Source: Diprion similis
Lineage: Eukaryota; Arthropoda; Insecta; Hymenoptera; Diprionidae
Assembly (NCBI RefSeq): GCF_021155765.1
Contig: NC_060111.1
Coordinates: forward strand, 10,105,981-10,169,980
DNA length: 64,000 bases
Reading direction: 5' to 3'
A model generated the notes under the pieces. It did no database searches, was not told where the DNA came from, and saw only the letters and a program-made list of their open reading frames with translations. A program made the translations under genes and the position numbers. The stretch's first letter is position 1. Each line of letters begins with the position of its first letter. Positions 1-12,253 of this stretch are shown here, in pieces.

Positions 1-500
1 TTAAGCGTGCGTAAAGAAATTTTACTTAAAAAAAATTAGTAATCAAATCGGAGATACTGTACGTATGTATTATAATAGATTTGTAACAGGCATGAACATC
101 GAAATCACGACTGATTCCGTATATGTGCACAGCAATACAAGCACGTTTTCTTTATTTTGATAAGCGTAGCTTCTGGCGCGTGTCGGTAAGCCGCTCGTCA
201 TTGGTTACCGCGCTGATCTTTTTCCCGCGGATTCTACAGCAGTTAGCCCGCTGTCCAAGCTATTCGCAGATTCGCAGTTCGCACGTGGTTCGCACGCGTC
301 TTACCACCGTGAACTATCACCAGTGCAGCGCATTGAGTGCATTAAAGAAGCTTCAACGGTGCCAAATATGCCATCCACGCGTAAAACCGAACTGTGAGTA
401 TTCAGTTAATTAATCTCTTCTCCCCTAAATTTAACCTTTAATAATAAGCATCCTGTAGAGATAGAGTACCAGAGAAATTTGAGATTATAATTCGTCTTTC
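1..500. other. No gene recognised (left edge)
   Basis: AT-rich sequence with a moderately GC-rich patch at about 170-390. A short open frame at 123-413 has no recognisable domain. An ATG near 369 is followed closely by a GTGAGT-like donor near 395, so a short 5' exon of the gene that follows is conceivable, but nothing confirms it. Confidence 0.4.
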
Positions 501-567
501 AAGTGAATTATTGTCTGGGTATTATAAGGCTTGTTTTGCCTGCTGCTACCTCGTGGCTATCTGCGAT

Positions 568-2696
568 GGCCTCCAATAATAAATATGCCTTTAAAAAAAA
601 GGCAAGACGGCAAGAATACAGAGATATTAAAAAAATTGTCCCGGAAACTATTCAGTTGACAGCGCTTGATGTTAGATTAAAAAATTACGAAAAATTAATG
701 TTATGTAAATCACGTGGGCAGCAAGCAACTTGTCTTGAAAGAACAGAGTATGTAGCGATGGGTTTAGAAAACGATTTCATACCTTTCAATCTTGAGTCCT
801 GTAATGATGATCAAAAAAATGAAGCATCTATTCTAGTGCAAAATGATGAATCTCTAGAAATAGTGTATGCTCCAGTGTCAGAAGAAATAGATAATGCAGC
901 CGTGGAGTTTGCTTCATTCCAAAGTGAACACTTCGTAGAAGATATTACAGATCATAATTCAAAAAGCAGCGATAGTGATAGATATGATGATTCTCAGTTG
1001 TTGCGGAAAAACGTCAGAAGTCAGAAGACAAACCTCAGTATTTTTTAACTAACAGCACTCAGCACTTTCTGAATTTTTAAGCTGGCTGCAGACTAGTCCA
1101 GAGATCTCAGGTTTACCCAAAGATGCTCGTACACTGCTAAGCACTCCGAGAGATATTGAACTAGAACCAATGGGAGACGGTTTTTTTTTATTATTTTGGA
1201 CTCAAAAATAATTTGATAAAAATAGCTAGTGAATATGGAGATACTGATATGATATACGAGCTTGACTTCAATATCGATGGCTTACCACTTCATAAAAGAA
1301 CACGTGAATCTTTTTGGCCAATATTATGCAGAGCAACCAATCATGTTATGGATCCCCCTTTTCCAGTGGCAATATATTCTGGTTCAACAAAACCTCCGCT
1401 AACAGAATATCTTGATAAATTTATTATTGAGCTAGCAGATATGTTGCTAAGTGAGATTTCATTCAAAGATCAAAAAATTGAAGTGGTCTGCAGGTCGTTT
1501 TGCTGTGACACTCCTGCCAGAGCTTACGTCAAAAATATAAAAGGTCACAATGGCTACTATGGATGTGATAGATGCCATGTCAAGGGAGATTACAAAAATA
1601 AAAGAATGACATTTTGTGACTTGGATGCTGCTGTTAGAACAGATGATTCCGTTGCCAGACAACTTGATGAAATCCATCACAATGTGCAGGTGATTGCCCA
1701 TTGCTTAAATTGAATATAGGTCTAGTGTCGGTATTTCCTTCCGATTATGCACATGGTACTTGTTTTGGAGTTATGAAAAAACTCTAATTTTTGTGAAGAG
1801 ATCGTGGTGGTCGTCGATATCGTTTGAGTCCCGAGAAGATTAAATGTATCGATGAAAGAATAGAAGTTTTAAAAAAATGGTGGCCAAGAGAATTCAATCG
1901 AAAACCAAGGCCACTGAGAGACTTAGAACATCGGAAAGCTACGAAATATACGCAGCTCATATTATATGTAGGACCTGTTGTTTTATTTGACATGCTACCT
2001 AAGGATGTATATTGGAATTTCTTGTTACTCATTTTTGCAATGAAAATTTTACTCAATCAAAATTTGAACAAGCTCTCTAATTCTTACGCCAACGAATTAT
2101 TAAGATTATTTGTGAAACATGCTGTGCATATATATGGCGAACAATTTTGTGTATACAATGTACATTCATTAATTCACTATGCTAGCGATGCAAGGGCTTT
2201 CGGAAGTCTTGAAACGATAAGCTGTTTCCTCTTTGAAAACTATTTAGGTTCACTGAAACGTATGCTCCGAAAATCAAATCAATCCTTACAACAAGTTGTG
2301 CACCGAATAATTGAAAAATCAAGCAATAGAGAAATGGACAAGCCTAGTAAATTTCGTCGAGTCAAAACTTCGAATGGCAAGTTTTCAATACCTTTAAGGC
2401 ATTGTGAATTGACTTCCCAAACAGGAAATAATTATGTGTTTCTTAAAAATGGGGACCATTGTGCTATACGGAATGTAATTGAGGATATTGGCAGAACTGT
2501 GATTCATGGTTTCAAGCTCAACATCTTAGAACCATTTCTTAAATATCCTGAAGACAGCTCATTTCTTTCACTGGTTAAGGTCGAAATCAACGCTACTATG
2601 AGTGTTTCTTTCTCGATAGATGATATATCTTGTAAAGCAGTATGTTTGCCCTTTGGAGATCATTACATATGTTCTCTATTATTACATTTCCTTTAA
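568..2696 (+). pseudogene. Broken transposase-like gene (NIDGLPL / CDTPARAYVK family)
   Basis: Fragments of one long protein lie in order in several frames. They are a basic N-terminal segment followed by an acidic linker (about 568-1045), a central segment with NIDGLPLHKR and CDTPARAYVKNIKGHNGYYG plus a CDRCH zinc-ligand-like pair (1213-1690), a short segment with SVFPSDYAHG (about 1705-1785), and a C-terminal segment with FENYLGSLKRM (1824-2696). This order is familiar from a large family of insect transposon-derived proteins, usually annotated only as uncharacterised or transposase-domain proteins and perhaps distantly related to the Tnp2/CACTA type. At least three frameshifts or stops (near 1045, 1690 and 1790) separate the segments, so this copy is dead. 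No terminal inverted repeats were identified. The family assignment is from memory of the motifs; the frame breaks are seen directly. Confidence 0.75.
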
Positions 2697-2938
2697 ATGA
2701 GATTCATCAACACTGATATGGCAAAAATGATGTTAATTGGACAATTATAAAAATTAAGATTAGAAAGAAAAGATAATGTATTCAACCAAAAAATGTGGAA
2801 TATCCAAATTCTTCAACTCGACATACAGGACTTGATATGATCAATTCATGTGAGGTCATTGACGATTAGCTGATTATTATAATACGTTCTATTCCTAATG
2901 TCATGATTATTAATAGCATTATATATGTAACATATACA

Positions 2939-3582
2939 TTAGGGTGTTTAAAAAAAAAAAAACAATTTCGTAGAAACAGGTTCAAAAGTGTCATTTCGAT
3001 ACAACAAGATGCCTGTCAAAATTTGTGCTCTTAATATTAACATCAAGAGGTTGAGCATCGCACTTTTTTTATTTTCCATAAAAATAACACGAGAAAAATG
3101 GTTCTTGTCCGTTCTGATTTTTATAACTGGCTAACGATGCATCGTACAGAAAAATCACAAACATATTTTTGTAGGGAATTGAAAGATCTACAAAAAAACG
3201 TCTCTTGTCATTTTCCGATGAATCTACTTTTTCAAAAGTTATTTGTGGCCCTTCGTTGATTTTTGACCCAAAATAACTTTTGAACGAGTAGATTCATTAT
3301 AAAATAACAATAGACCTTTCTTGTAAAGCGTTCAATTTCATCCAAAAATATATTTGTCAATTTCCTGTACGACGCATCCTTTGCTAGTTATAAAAATCAG
3401 AAAGAGCAAAAACTATTTTTTTCGTGTTATTCTTATGGAAAATGGAAAAGTTTGATACGCAACCTATTAATGTTAATATTAAAAGCTCAAACTTTAACAG
3501 GCATCTTTTTATATCTAAATTAAACTTTTGAACCTGTTTCCCAAGAAAATGATTTTTTTTTATTTTTACTTAAACACCTTAA
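2939..3582. mobile_element. Fold-back / MITE-like element, long imperfect TIRs
   Basis: The left edge reads TTAGGGTGTTTAA and the right edge reads TTAAACACCTTAA, inverted relative to each other. The homology continues inward: the MITE halves share inverted copies of the GAAACAGGTTCAAAAG and ATAACACGA stretches and of the TTATAAAAATCAGA region flanking a short centre near 3250. No coding capacity is seen. Flanking TTA or TA fits a TA-targeting family, but this is not decisive. Confidence 0.75.
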
Positions 3583-3844
3583 TATACATTATTCAGAGAA
3601 AACCTTGAGCCACCAATGGATATTCGCATGTTAATTTATAACGTTGTTAAACTCGTACCTGATATCGTTCCATGCGATTGTCCTAGTTGACATTTCTCAG
3701 TTCTTATTAGATTTAATGAGCAAAAACTATATTTGTCAGATAATTATTCGTAATTCTAGTTGATACTACGATGCAATATTAATGTTCCAGCAATATCAAA
3801 AAATATAAAAATGAGTTAATAATTTTTTATAGGGAACACGTATA

Positions 3845-4835
3845 TCGGACATTCCACCAGATCCTGTCCGCAAATCCAGCCTCCAACTTTTGAATTTTTT
3901 TTTACAAGTTCTGCACATTTATTCAGGTGTCACCGAAGAGATTTGTCGAGTACGAACGATCTCTGACCTCATTTAATAGGGGGTTTCGTGATTACAAGAT
4001 TTTGCTTCGAAATTTTCCAATCTAATCAAACGGTTTACAAAATTCCTTAAAAAGAATTTAAAAGGAAAACAGTTTTCGATCGGAAATTTTATGAATCTTT
4101 AAAAAATGATGATCATTTTTCATTTTTGAAAAATAAAATTTAAAACGTCAATTCCACCATGTTCCTTATCGATTTTTTTAAACCAGATTTTTTTCTGAAA
4201 ATTTGGAAAAATAATCGATGAAAATCATGTCTAAAAACTTGTTACCTCCAAGTCACAATTATGGTTTAAATAAAATTTGAGGGCTTATCGTTTACACATG
4301 ATATTACACATGCATAGTGCATATAGTGCATAAAGTCCATACAGTGCATACAGTGTATAATAGCAGTGAAAAATGTTAAAATACAAGCCTTCAAATCTTA
4401 TTTAAACCGTAATTGCGACTTGCAAGTAAACGAGCACAAAGTAATTTTCTGAATTTTCAGAAAAAATCGAATTATCAAAAATTGATGGAGAACATGGTGA
4501 AATTCACAAAAAGTTTTGTGTTTTGAATTCCACGGTGAAAATGAAAAATGAGAAAAAAAATCAGATTTTCGCAAAATTCAGAAAATTTCCGATGAATAAC
4601 CGTTTTCTTAATTTTTTTTTTTTACGCATTATTTGAATCGTTTAATTAGATTGGAAATTTTCGAAAAAAAATCTAATCATTACGAAAACCCCGCTTAACT
4701 AAAGACAGAGATCGTTTCTTCTCGAAAAATCTCTTTGTTGACACCTGATTAATATGAAGAACATGTAAAAAAAAAAATAAAAAATTTGGAGGATTCGCGT
4801 ACAGGATTTTGGTGGAATGGCTCATGTACAATCTT
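3845..4835. mobile_element. Second fold-back element of about 1 kb
   Basis: CATTCCACCAGATCCTGTCC near the left end is matched in inverted orientation by ACAGGATTTTGGTGGAATGG near 4801-4820. The similarity continues for roughly 400 bp on each arm, including the CAGGTGTCA and TTTCCAATCTAAT stretches. The centre (about 4300-4365) has short CATACAGTG-like tandem motifs. No ORF is seen. Arm identity looks like roughly three quarters by eye, so the element is old. Confidence 0.75.
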
Positions 4836-4850
4836 AAAAAAAAATCGTAA

Positions 4851-5333
4851 TTGAGACAAATGAAAACTAACTAATCATTGGTTTTTCATATTTTACTCTA
4901 TGATGTTGATAAAATAAGCTATATAGTACCTCATTGTAATTTTATGTGATTACCTTTATTCATATTTTTTTGTTCCTATTATCTCTTACGTAGTATATAC
5001 GGAGGTGAATCGATCAAGATGTTGAACATTTCCAATATAATATATCGTACTATACTTACATAGCAATATAGTCATTTGTTATGTAATTACGTATTCGGAT
5101 AAAACGTTAATTATGTGATAGCTGTGTGTGTGTAATTTTTAGATAAGTTCAAACTGCACTGTTTCAGAAACCATTGGTAAATTATTATAAATTGACACAA
5201 ATATTTCAAGAAAAAGTTAACTAACCAATGTTTTTTCATATTTTAGTTTATGATGTTGAGAAAACAAGCTATATAGTACCTTATTGTAATTTTATGTGAT
5301 CAACTGTATTAATATTATTTTGTTCCTGTTATA
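4851..5333. repeat. Direct repeat, two diverged copies about 350 bp apart
   Basis: A stretch of about 130 bp around 4851-4983, containing ATGATGTTGA and AGCTATATAGTACCT, recurs at about 5190-5325. The second copy ends at the insertion point of the hAT element that follows. There is no coding potential. Confidence 0.7.
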
Positions 5334-8300
5334 CACTGCTGGGTAATATTTAAAATAGATTCATTTAAAATAGTCATTTAAAATGTAAAATGGCATTTTA
5401 CATTTAACATTTTAAATGTCTCTCACAGAAGTTTTTATATTTTATATTTTAAATGTGAAAAGGTAAGCATTTAGCCATTTTTAAATGTTTAAATGGTTTT
5501 TTCATTCGTCTCAGAATTCTATGTTCAATCTGCGCACCAATCGAACTCTCGAAAATCGAATAATTCGCCTTCAGGGGACTTATATTACGGTTTTTCACTT
5601 TTCACATTTCTAACCATCAAAGCATTCTGATTGGTTTGCAAAGTTCAATTAACCAATCAGAATGCTTGGATGACGAGAAATGTGAAAAGCTGAGAAACCG
5701 TAATAAGCCCCCAGTGGCGTCACGTGTATCAGTGTATGAGTACATGCGTGTTGTTTGCTTATATTCCCGCTAATTCCCACTCGGCATACCGTGGAACATA
5801 ACCTAGTTGCAGCTTGCAAACCTTTGCCTTCAGAGTAAGAAATAATTCGTTTAAATTATTCAGACTTCCGTAATTCATTGTACTTGATTATGGAAGGTGA
5901 TTGTCGTGAAGACGTGAATAAAGAAACTGATACGGATGACAATCGTATAATGCCGTTAATATTAGACGGAAAATTTTTCAAAATCGTAGCACATGACAAA
6001 GAAAACGTACAAGCGGAATGCACTCAGTGTAAACACAAAATAAAAGGACGAGTGAATGCAACTACGAACTTTTTAAATCACCTGAAGGTAAGTTATGTTA
6101 AAATACGGAAATAAAATTTGGCAGATTAGAATATGTTATATGGTATAGAATAGAATATGTGTTTCAAAAAAAGATTCTTTCCGCGACAGATTAAAGGCCA
6201 TCAAGCTCAACAGTATGCCGAGTACAAGGCTAATCAAGTCAAGTCAAATTTGCGTAAAAGACGTTTAGAGATTGACAGTAACGAACAGCAAGCTTCGACA
6301 TCAAAGAAGCAGGCGTAGTCTACATTAAAACATGCGTTTTCTCGTAGCGGCCAACAATCGGCAGATGCACTCATTACATCATTCGTTGTCGAAACAATGT
6401 CACCGCTTTGTATTGTCGAACACCCGGCATTCAAGAAATTGATTCATGGTAATACACTAACATATGTTTTTTGAATACTTGTAAAGAGCTCTTTTCAACT
6501 ATTGTAGCGATCCATTTTTATTGGATACTAGAATTATTGGCTACCATATTTCTTTAAACATATTCAGTTGATTTTTCATTAATTTACAACAAATTTGTTT
6601 ATTAGGAATTAATAATCTTCAAAGCCCAATCGGTATACTGACGAGAAAAACTCTACGGACAAAGATTGATGCCATGTATTCGCAAATGCTAACATATTTA
6701 CTACATCAATTACAACTGACTGAACATGTTTGCACAACAGCAGACATATGGTCATCATCGAAGAGAAGTTTCCTAGGAGTTACGGTGCACTGGGTAAATA
6801 ATATTTGTGTTTGTTATATACCAATGACAAACTATTGTCGTCTGCCAATTTGCAGTTACGCAGTGATTGAATGTTCATTGAAATCAAAGTGGTTTTATAC
6901 CTACATAATTAAATAATGATGCTCTACAGATTAATAAGGACCTACAGAGAGAAAGTGCGGCTTTGGCTTGTAGAAGGTTCAAGGGAAGTCATACGTATGA
7001 AAAAATTGCTGAACTTATTCACGAAATCCACAGTGAATTTAAGCTTAGCTCGACGAAAGTTTTAAAAACGACGACCGACAATGCTTCAAATATGGTAAAA
7101 GTTTTTACCACATTTAGTCAGCCCCAAGGCTCGATCGACGCGACTGATCTTGATAACGACTACGTCGACGATGATGATGAGGTCACAGTAACAGGAATTT
7201 TGGATAACGAATCTACTTCTGATGCACTCTTACCAGAACATCAACGCTGTGCGAGTCATACGCTTAATCTCGTAGCTTCCGTCGATATTAAAGCCGCATT
7301 AAAAGAGCCCCCTGTCAACAGTGGAGTCAGTTACAATCGATCGCATCATTCTGCATTTGGTAAATGTTCCGCCGTATGGAATTTGACATCATGGTCTCCC
7401 AAAGCTGCAGAGACATACGTGGGTATCACAGGAAAAGCGTCGAGTTTCCCTTGCCCAACTCGTTGGAATTCGACCTATGACTGTCTACTTGACCTGCTAA
7501 AAGTCAAACAAGCTCTTGGTGACGTTTGCTGTGCATTGGAGCTCCCCAAATTCAAAGAAACCGACCTAGAATTTTTGGAGGAATATATTGAGTGTGTTCG
7601 GCCAATTGCTGAAGCATTGGATAGACTCCAAGGTGACAAAAACTGCTATTATGGCGAGCTGCTCCCAATTTTGGTGCAAATGAGAAAAACTGCAGAAGTT
7701 GAGCCTACGCCATCTGAAATACTGCCCGCAATTGGTAACGGTACTTTTGGGAGGCCTCGAAAAGAGGTTTTGTGAATATTATTCCTTCTCACCTCAAACT
7801 AATGATGCGATCTTAGCATCCATCAGTCATCCATTCTTCAAGTTACGATGAGTGGCTAAAGAAAGAAGAAACCATGTCAAGGAACTTTTATTCAATGAGG
7901 CCGAATCGTTGTGTTCACGTGATACTTTGCAGAAGGAAAATGAACCAAACCAATCTAACAAAAGCAACGAAAGTTTCTTTACGTTCGAAGACGGAACATC
8001 TTCAGATGAGAGCATCAATAACGTGTCCACCAAAAACAGCGTCCAATTGCAGTGTTTGCAATACCTCCAGACCAACGATAACACGCTAGAATCATTGAAC
8101 TAGTTTCCCGTAATCAAAAAGTTATTCTTAAAATACAATACGCCTCTACCATCGTCTGCATCAGTCGAACGATTATTTTCTTATGGTTCGATGATCATGC
8201 GACCCAGAAGACGCAGCATGAACGATGACACGTTCGAAAAACAGTTACTGCTTAAAGCCAACACTGCATTCATAAAGTAAATATAATATAAAATAAATGA

Positions 8301-8551
8301 AAGAAAGTTGAAAAATAAAAACAGTGAAAAATACAACTAATTCCGTGAAGACCATTTTGCATTTTGAGATCCATTTAAAATACCTATTTTCCATTTTCAA
8401 TTTTAAATGGAATCTCGAAAACCATCTCCATTTATCCATTTAAATGACATTATTAAAAGTATTTTCCATTTATCCATTTAAATGACATTATTAAAAGTAT
8501 TTTCCATTTTTCATTTTAAATGTTTCTATGAAAGCATTTTACCCAGCAGTG
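5334..8551 (+). mobile_element. Complete hAT DNA transposon (inactive)
   Basis: The element is 3,218 bp long with 13-bp perfect terminal inverted repeats (CACTGCTGGGTAA). It is flanked by a perfect 8-bp target site duplication CTGTTATA at 5326-5333 and 8552-8559, the hallmark size for hAT elements. Subterminal regions are rich in CATTTAAAATG-like motifs, and a 37-bp unit is tandemly repeated near 8440-8515. The interior holds a spliced BED-finger/hAT transposase gene in the same orientation. The intact ends mean it could still be mobilised in trans if the genome has a related active transposase (inference). Confidence 0.95.
5890..8280 (+). pseudogene. hAT transposase with BED finger, broken
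   Basis: This would catalyse cut-and-paste transposition of the surrounding element. Exon 1 (5890-6087) has a BED-type zinc finger, CTQCK followed by LNHLK and continuing in exon 2 as IKGH. Introns with GT-AG ends are inferred at 6088-6189, 6449-6605 and 6795-6929, each joining reading frames typical of the family. The core includes TTADIWSSSKRSF, TTTDNASNM and HQRCASHTLNL. The C-terminal dimerisation region has SASVERLFS near 8160-8190. The copy is dead: an in-frame TAG at 6316, a frameshift near 7750, a TGA at 7849 and a TAG at 8101. The RNase H-like catalytic core otherwise looks well preserved, so the losses are fairly recent. Confidence 0.92.
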
Positions 8552-8559
8552 CTGTTATA

Positions 8560-9500
8560 TGTCATAATATAAATGGTACTGTGGTTGAAGATGACTGATT
8601 TGAGATTTCAAATAGACTTTATTAATAAAAATGCATCCGTGTATGACTTGCATTGATTAACATACATGATTGCATTATCATGATTCGCAGTCAACTGCGA
8701 AATTTTTAATTTTGTGACTTGTCGTGTTTTTGCTTTGATGTCATCATATACGGAATTGTTAATCGTGATTCCATCTGCCTGTAAAAATTAATATTATGGT
8801 GGCTGATCCTGAACAGAAATATACTATCGGATATCCCGAATTCGTATTGAGAACTATGGTGCTTGATAGTTTCCAAAAGTTCTTTGCATTCATGATTTGG
8901 AACATTCAATGGTATTTTCCTATCATCGTGTCCAAAGTTTGATTTTACGTATGCATTCGCGTTCGCCAAGTGTTACTTGCCTATACGCTGGGAAGAGCGC
9001 ACGGCAATGCAGCTAAGCGTGCGGGACTGCATAAGATCGAGTAATACATTCCTGCACGCTTAGCACCATTTCCGCATGCTCTTCTTAGCTATGGGAAGGC
9101 GGCACTCTGCGAATGTATGCGTTCACTAAATCGAACTATGTGTACGAAAATAAGAATAGTACATTGCGCAACAAGGGCGCAAAGGTGGTGTTTGTCGCAC
9201 TCGTCTATTTTACTACGGAAATAAGACGAGTGCGGCATACACCTCTGCGCACGTTTTACGCATACTGTTTTTCCTAAGAAGTTGCGCGAAGTTCAGGTTT
9301 GCACCTAGTTTGCGGCGCAGAGTAGTACTTTCCGGCACGAAAATTTGCCTTCTTTTAAATTTCTATTTGAAGCGTCTTACGACACTATTCCCTATTGGTT
9401 CGCAGACAGTGGCCGCAGGACCCTCTTATTGGTTGAGATTCTTTCCCCTCTTCAAAATACGTTAGAAGCAACTTGTGTATAGGATAGGGGGCCAGTATTC
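8560..9500. other. Gene-poor, with two short inverted repeats
   Basis: No convincing gene. One imperfect palindrome is near 9010-9070 (GCTAAGCGTGCGGGA against TCCTGCACGCTTAGC). A second lies near 9208-9240 (CGCACTCGTCTATTT against AAATAAGACGAGTGCG). These could be remnants of MITEs. Minus-strand open frames here show no domain. Confidence 0.55.
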
Positions 9501-9639
9501 CTGCGACGATGGATGAGGAAAAGTGTTTTGTAAGAACATGTTTTCCACTTTATACCAGCATAACGTGTATTACTCATCACACCTATAATATTATTAACTG
9601 CATTAGTCATTTCACATACCCGAAAATACTAATTTCTCT

Positions 9640-10470
9640 ATGTTCATCAACCTTGGACCTTATCAATCGGTATGCATTTTGTTATTCCACTTCAATACAT
9701 CCTAGGTACATCACAAACGAACGGGCATACTGAGTAGAAACACGGAAAATGTTACGTTTATTTGACACCGATTGTCTATATGTTTGCATCGTTTTTTTTT
9801 ACATTTTCATCAACCTTGGACCTTATCAATCGGTATGCCTTTTGTTATTCCACTTCAATACATCCTAGGTGCATCAGAAACAAACGGGCATACTGAGTAA
9901 AAACACGTCATTTTTTTTTTTTTTTGCAATTTTTGTTGCGTATGCCTCTACTTTGTACCTTCTCAAACGGTATGCCCATGTCATGTTCATTATAAGTTAT
10001 CGCAAACTTTATGGAAACGAAATGGCATACTGGGTAAAATCACGGAAATTTCTTTCGTAAGTGTGTCCCATTTTTTGAAATATAAACAGTACTTGGACAT
10101 GCGCAAATGGTATGCCATCTCGTTTTCCGCAGTTTCACAACAAGACCTTGTATAATTATCAGTGGCAGCTTGTGTAGAAACACGGAAAAATTTTTGATTC
10201 ACGTACAAGTTCACGTGACCGTTTCAGCTCTTTGGGCGCACCCTAACGGTATGCCAATGGTTTTCCAAGGGTTTTTCATTTCGAACTTCATTACGAACCA
10301 CATGGCATACGGAGTAAAATTGAGGAAAACCACATTATTCGCGAACAAATCATCAATCATTTTTTAATATGAAGAACACATGACGACTCTTTAATTCCCT
10401 CATTATGATCATCGGAATATACGTATAATAGTGTCCTGTGAAAGGCATACTGGGTATAATCACGTCCCAA
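9640..10470. repeat. Diverged tandem array, about 140-bp unit with paired inverted 8-mers
   Basis: GGTATGCC-like motifs occur at 9669, 9832, 9969, 10109 and 10248, spaced 163, 137, 140 and 139 bp apart. Each is followed about 50-60 bp later by a GGCATACTGAGTAAAAACACGG-like motif (9723, 9886, 10023, 10164, 10303, and a sixth at 10444). The first motif is the reverse complement of the start of the second, so every unit can form a stem of about 7 bp. Units 1 and 2 are nearly identical over about 100 bp; the rest are strongly diverged except at these motifs. No ORF is conserved. Confidence 0.75.
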
Positions 10471-10479
10471 AATCTGTCA

Positions 10480-11312
10480 CTATCCCCCGGTCTATGACGA
10501 GGTAAGCGGCACAGCGATGGGTGTTACACCTCTCTTCGCCTTTTCTGTGAGGCGCATCTCGAGCGCGCGTGTACCAGACGGGGACAGCGGCCGAGTGTGC
10601 ACAAAGTAAGTTATTTGGTATATTATAACAGCCCGATTCAATTTCTTTTGAACGGAGGTCAAATACCTTATTTTTGGATCGATTTTCGCGATATTTGCAC
10701 TCGAGCGCCCTTCCGTTCTTCAATGTGAACATGTCTTCCGACGGAGACAAGTATTTTACATGCTCAGTATTTTTCAGTAAAATCGCTATGAATGAAATAA
10801 TGTTAATTTTTATTCTATTCTTTCAAATATTAAGCTTCGTCTGATGGCTTCATTCGATTCGTAAAATCGTACCCTTTCATTATGAATATTATTTCAACAA
10901 CGAGTATTTTCTAGAGCAAACCTCTGATTCTTATTTGCGTTGCCATGTATACCCCAACGACTGACGACGAAAGAATTGTACTTACAGTAACGGTCTGCAA
11001 AATAAAATCAAAAAATTGAAAACCACAACTTCCAACCTATTGCTGGTGATATGCTAACGTCGAAATCTTATCTCAGACAAGGTCAATGATTTGTTAGAAG
11101 TAGAAGACTCTTGAGGCTTCCGAAAGGTCTTACGACATTTTCTGTATCCGTTTTTGACAGAGATATCGTACTTCAAAGACTGAACGTGTCCAAACTTTTT
11201 GCACCGACCTTTGACGCATTCATTCAAGCGATAAACTGTTTAGCATGAAACCATCTATGTATGATTCGCGATAATCGATGAGAATCCGATTATAAATAAT
11301 CCGGAAAAACTA
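10480..11312. other. No gene recognised
   Basis: A GC-rich patch at about 10490-10620 is followed by AT-rich sequence. Open frames are short and have no recognisable domain. Nothing here could be assigned. Confidence 0.5.
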
Positions 11313-11320
11313 TCTCTAGG

Positions 11321-12253
11321 CAGGGTTGCCAGATTGGGCGATATATCGCAATTTGGGCGACTTGGAGCGCCACTTTGCGATCAAATTTGGAGGTATTGCG
11401 ATTGTCGCAATTTGAGCGATTTAGATATTTTTTAAGCGATATTTGGGCGACCCGGAGCGCTACCTCGTGAACAGAATTTGAGGTTATTCGTGGGATTCCG
11501 TAACGCTCTAACGACGATTATCGTTGTCGTTAGTGAACGACAACGAATGAGGGTAGCACTTTTCCCTTGGATCTTCTTTGCAATTGGCTGTCGCTAGCTC
11601 GTGACAATGATACCGTCGTCAGAGAACCCAATGGTTGAGGGTTCGATCTCTCCTTCGTGTGCTTTTCTTTTTAATTATTATTTCTTCACTGTAACAAATA
11701 TGTGTTCATAATAATATGAGAATGTCTATTTTCTAAATTATCAAAGCATTTGATTAATATTAACTGATTATTATTATTAATGATTTTATGATATTTTTTT
11801 TCATATAGTTAGATATGCGAGTTGATACAATTTAATTATTTGAAAAAAAAAAAAAAAATTATTCGTGCATTTAACACTCAACAAACACATGATAAATAAC
11901 ATTCAATCGTATCCCCTATGATTAAGAAAAAAAGACGAAGGGATCCATCTTAAAAACACAAGAGTTTGGTGCAGACTCAACCTGCTATGGACACGGACGT
12001 ATTTTTTACTTCATTAGAGGTAGGTTATCATCGTTTGATATCGTCCAGGCGTATTTGATTTTTATTTATCATTTTTGTGTACGCCCTAGTTCTTAGTTGT
12101 TCTTTGTTATGAGTTTCTCTTATTTTTTCGTATCATGGGCGCGTCGGTTTTTGCGATTTTGGGCGACTTCGAGCGCCATCTCGTGATTGCGATTTTGGGC
12201 GATTTGAGCGCCGTCTGTGCGCGACGAGCTCAGCGACTAATCTGGCAACCCTG
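11321..12253. mobile_element. Non-autonomous hAT-like element
   Basis: The element is 933 bp long with terminal inverted repeats beginning CAGGGTTGCCAGA. It is flanked by a perfect 8-bp duplication TCTCTAGG at 11313-11320 and 12254-12261. Both ends carry several short blocks of the form GGGCGA..GAGCGCC in opposite orientation, which look like subterminal transposase-binding repeats. There is no transposase ORF. A GGTTCGATCTC string near 11645 resembles a tRNA B box, but a tRNA fold was not seen. Confidence 0.9.

Noticed and set aside
8706..8969. 87-codon minus-strand ORF
   Set aside because: No domain, no splice context and no similarity I recognise; probably chance.
11590..11680. tRNA-like B box (GGTTCGATCTC)
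   Set aside because: No convincing A box or cloverleaf could be drawn, and it lies inside a non-autonomous hAT element.
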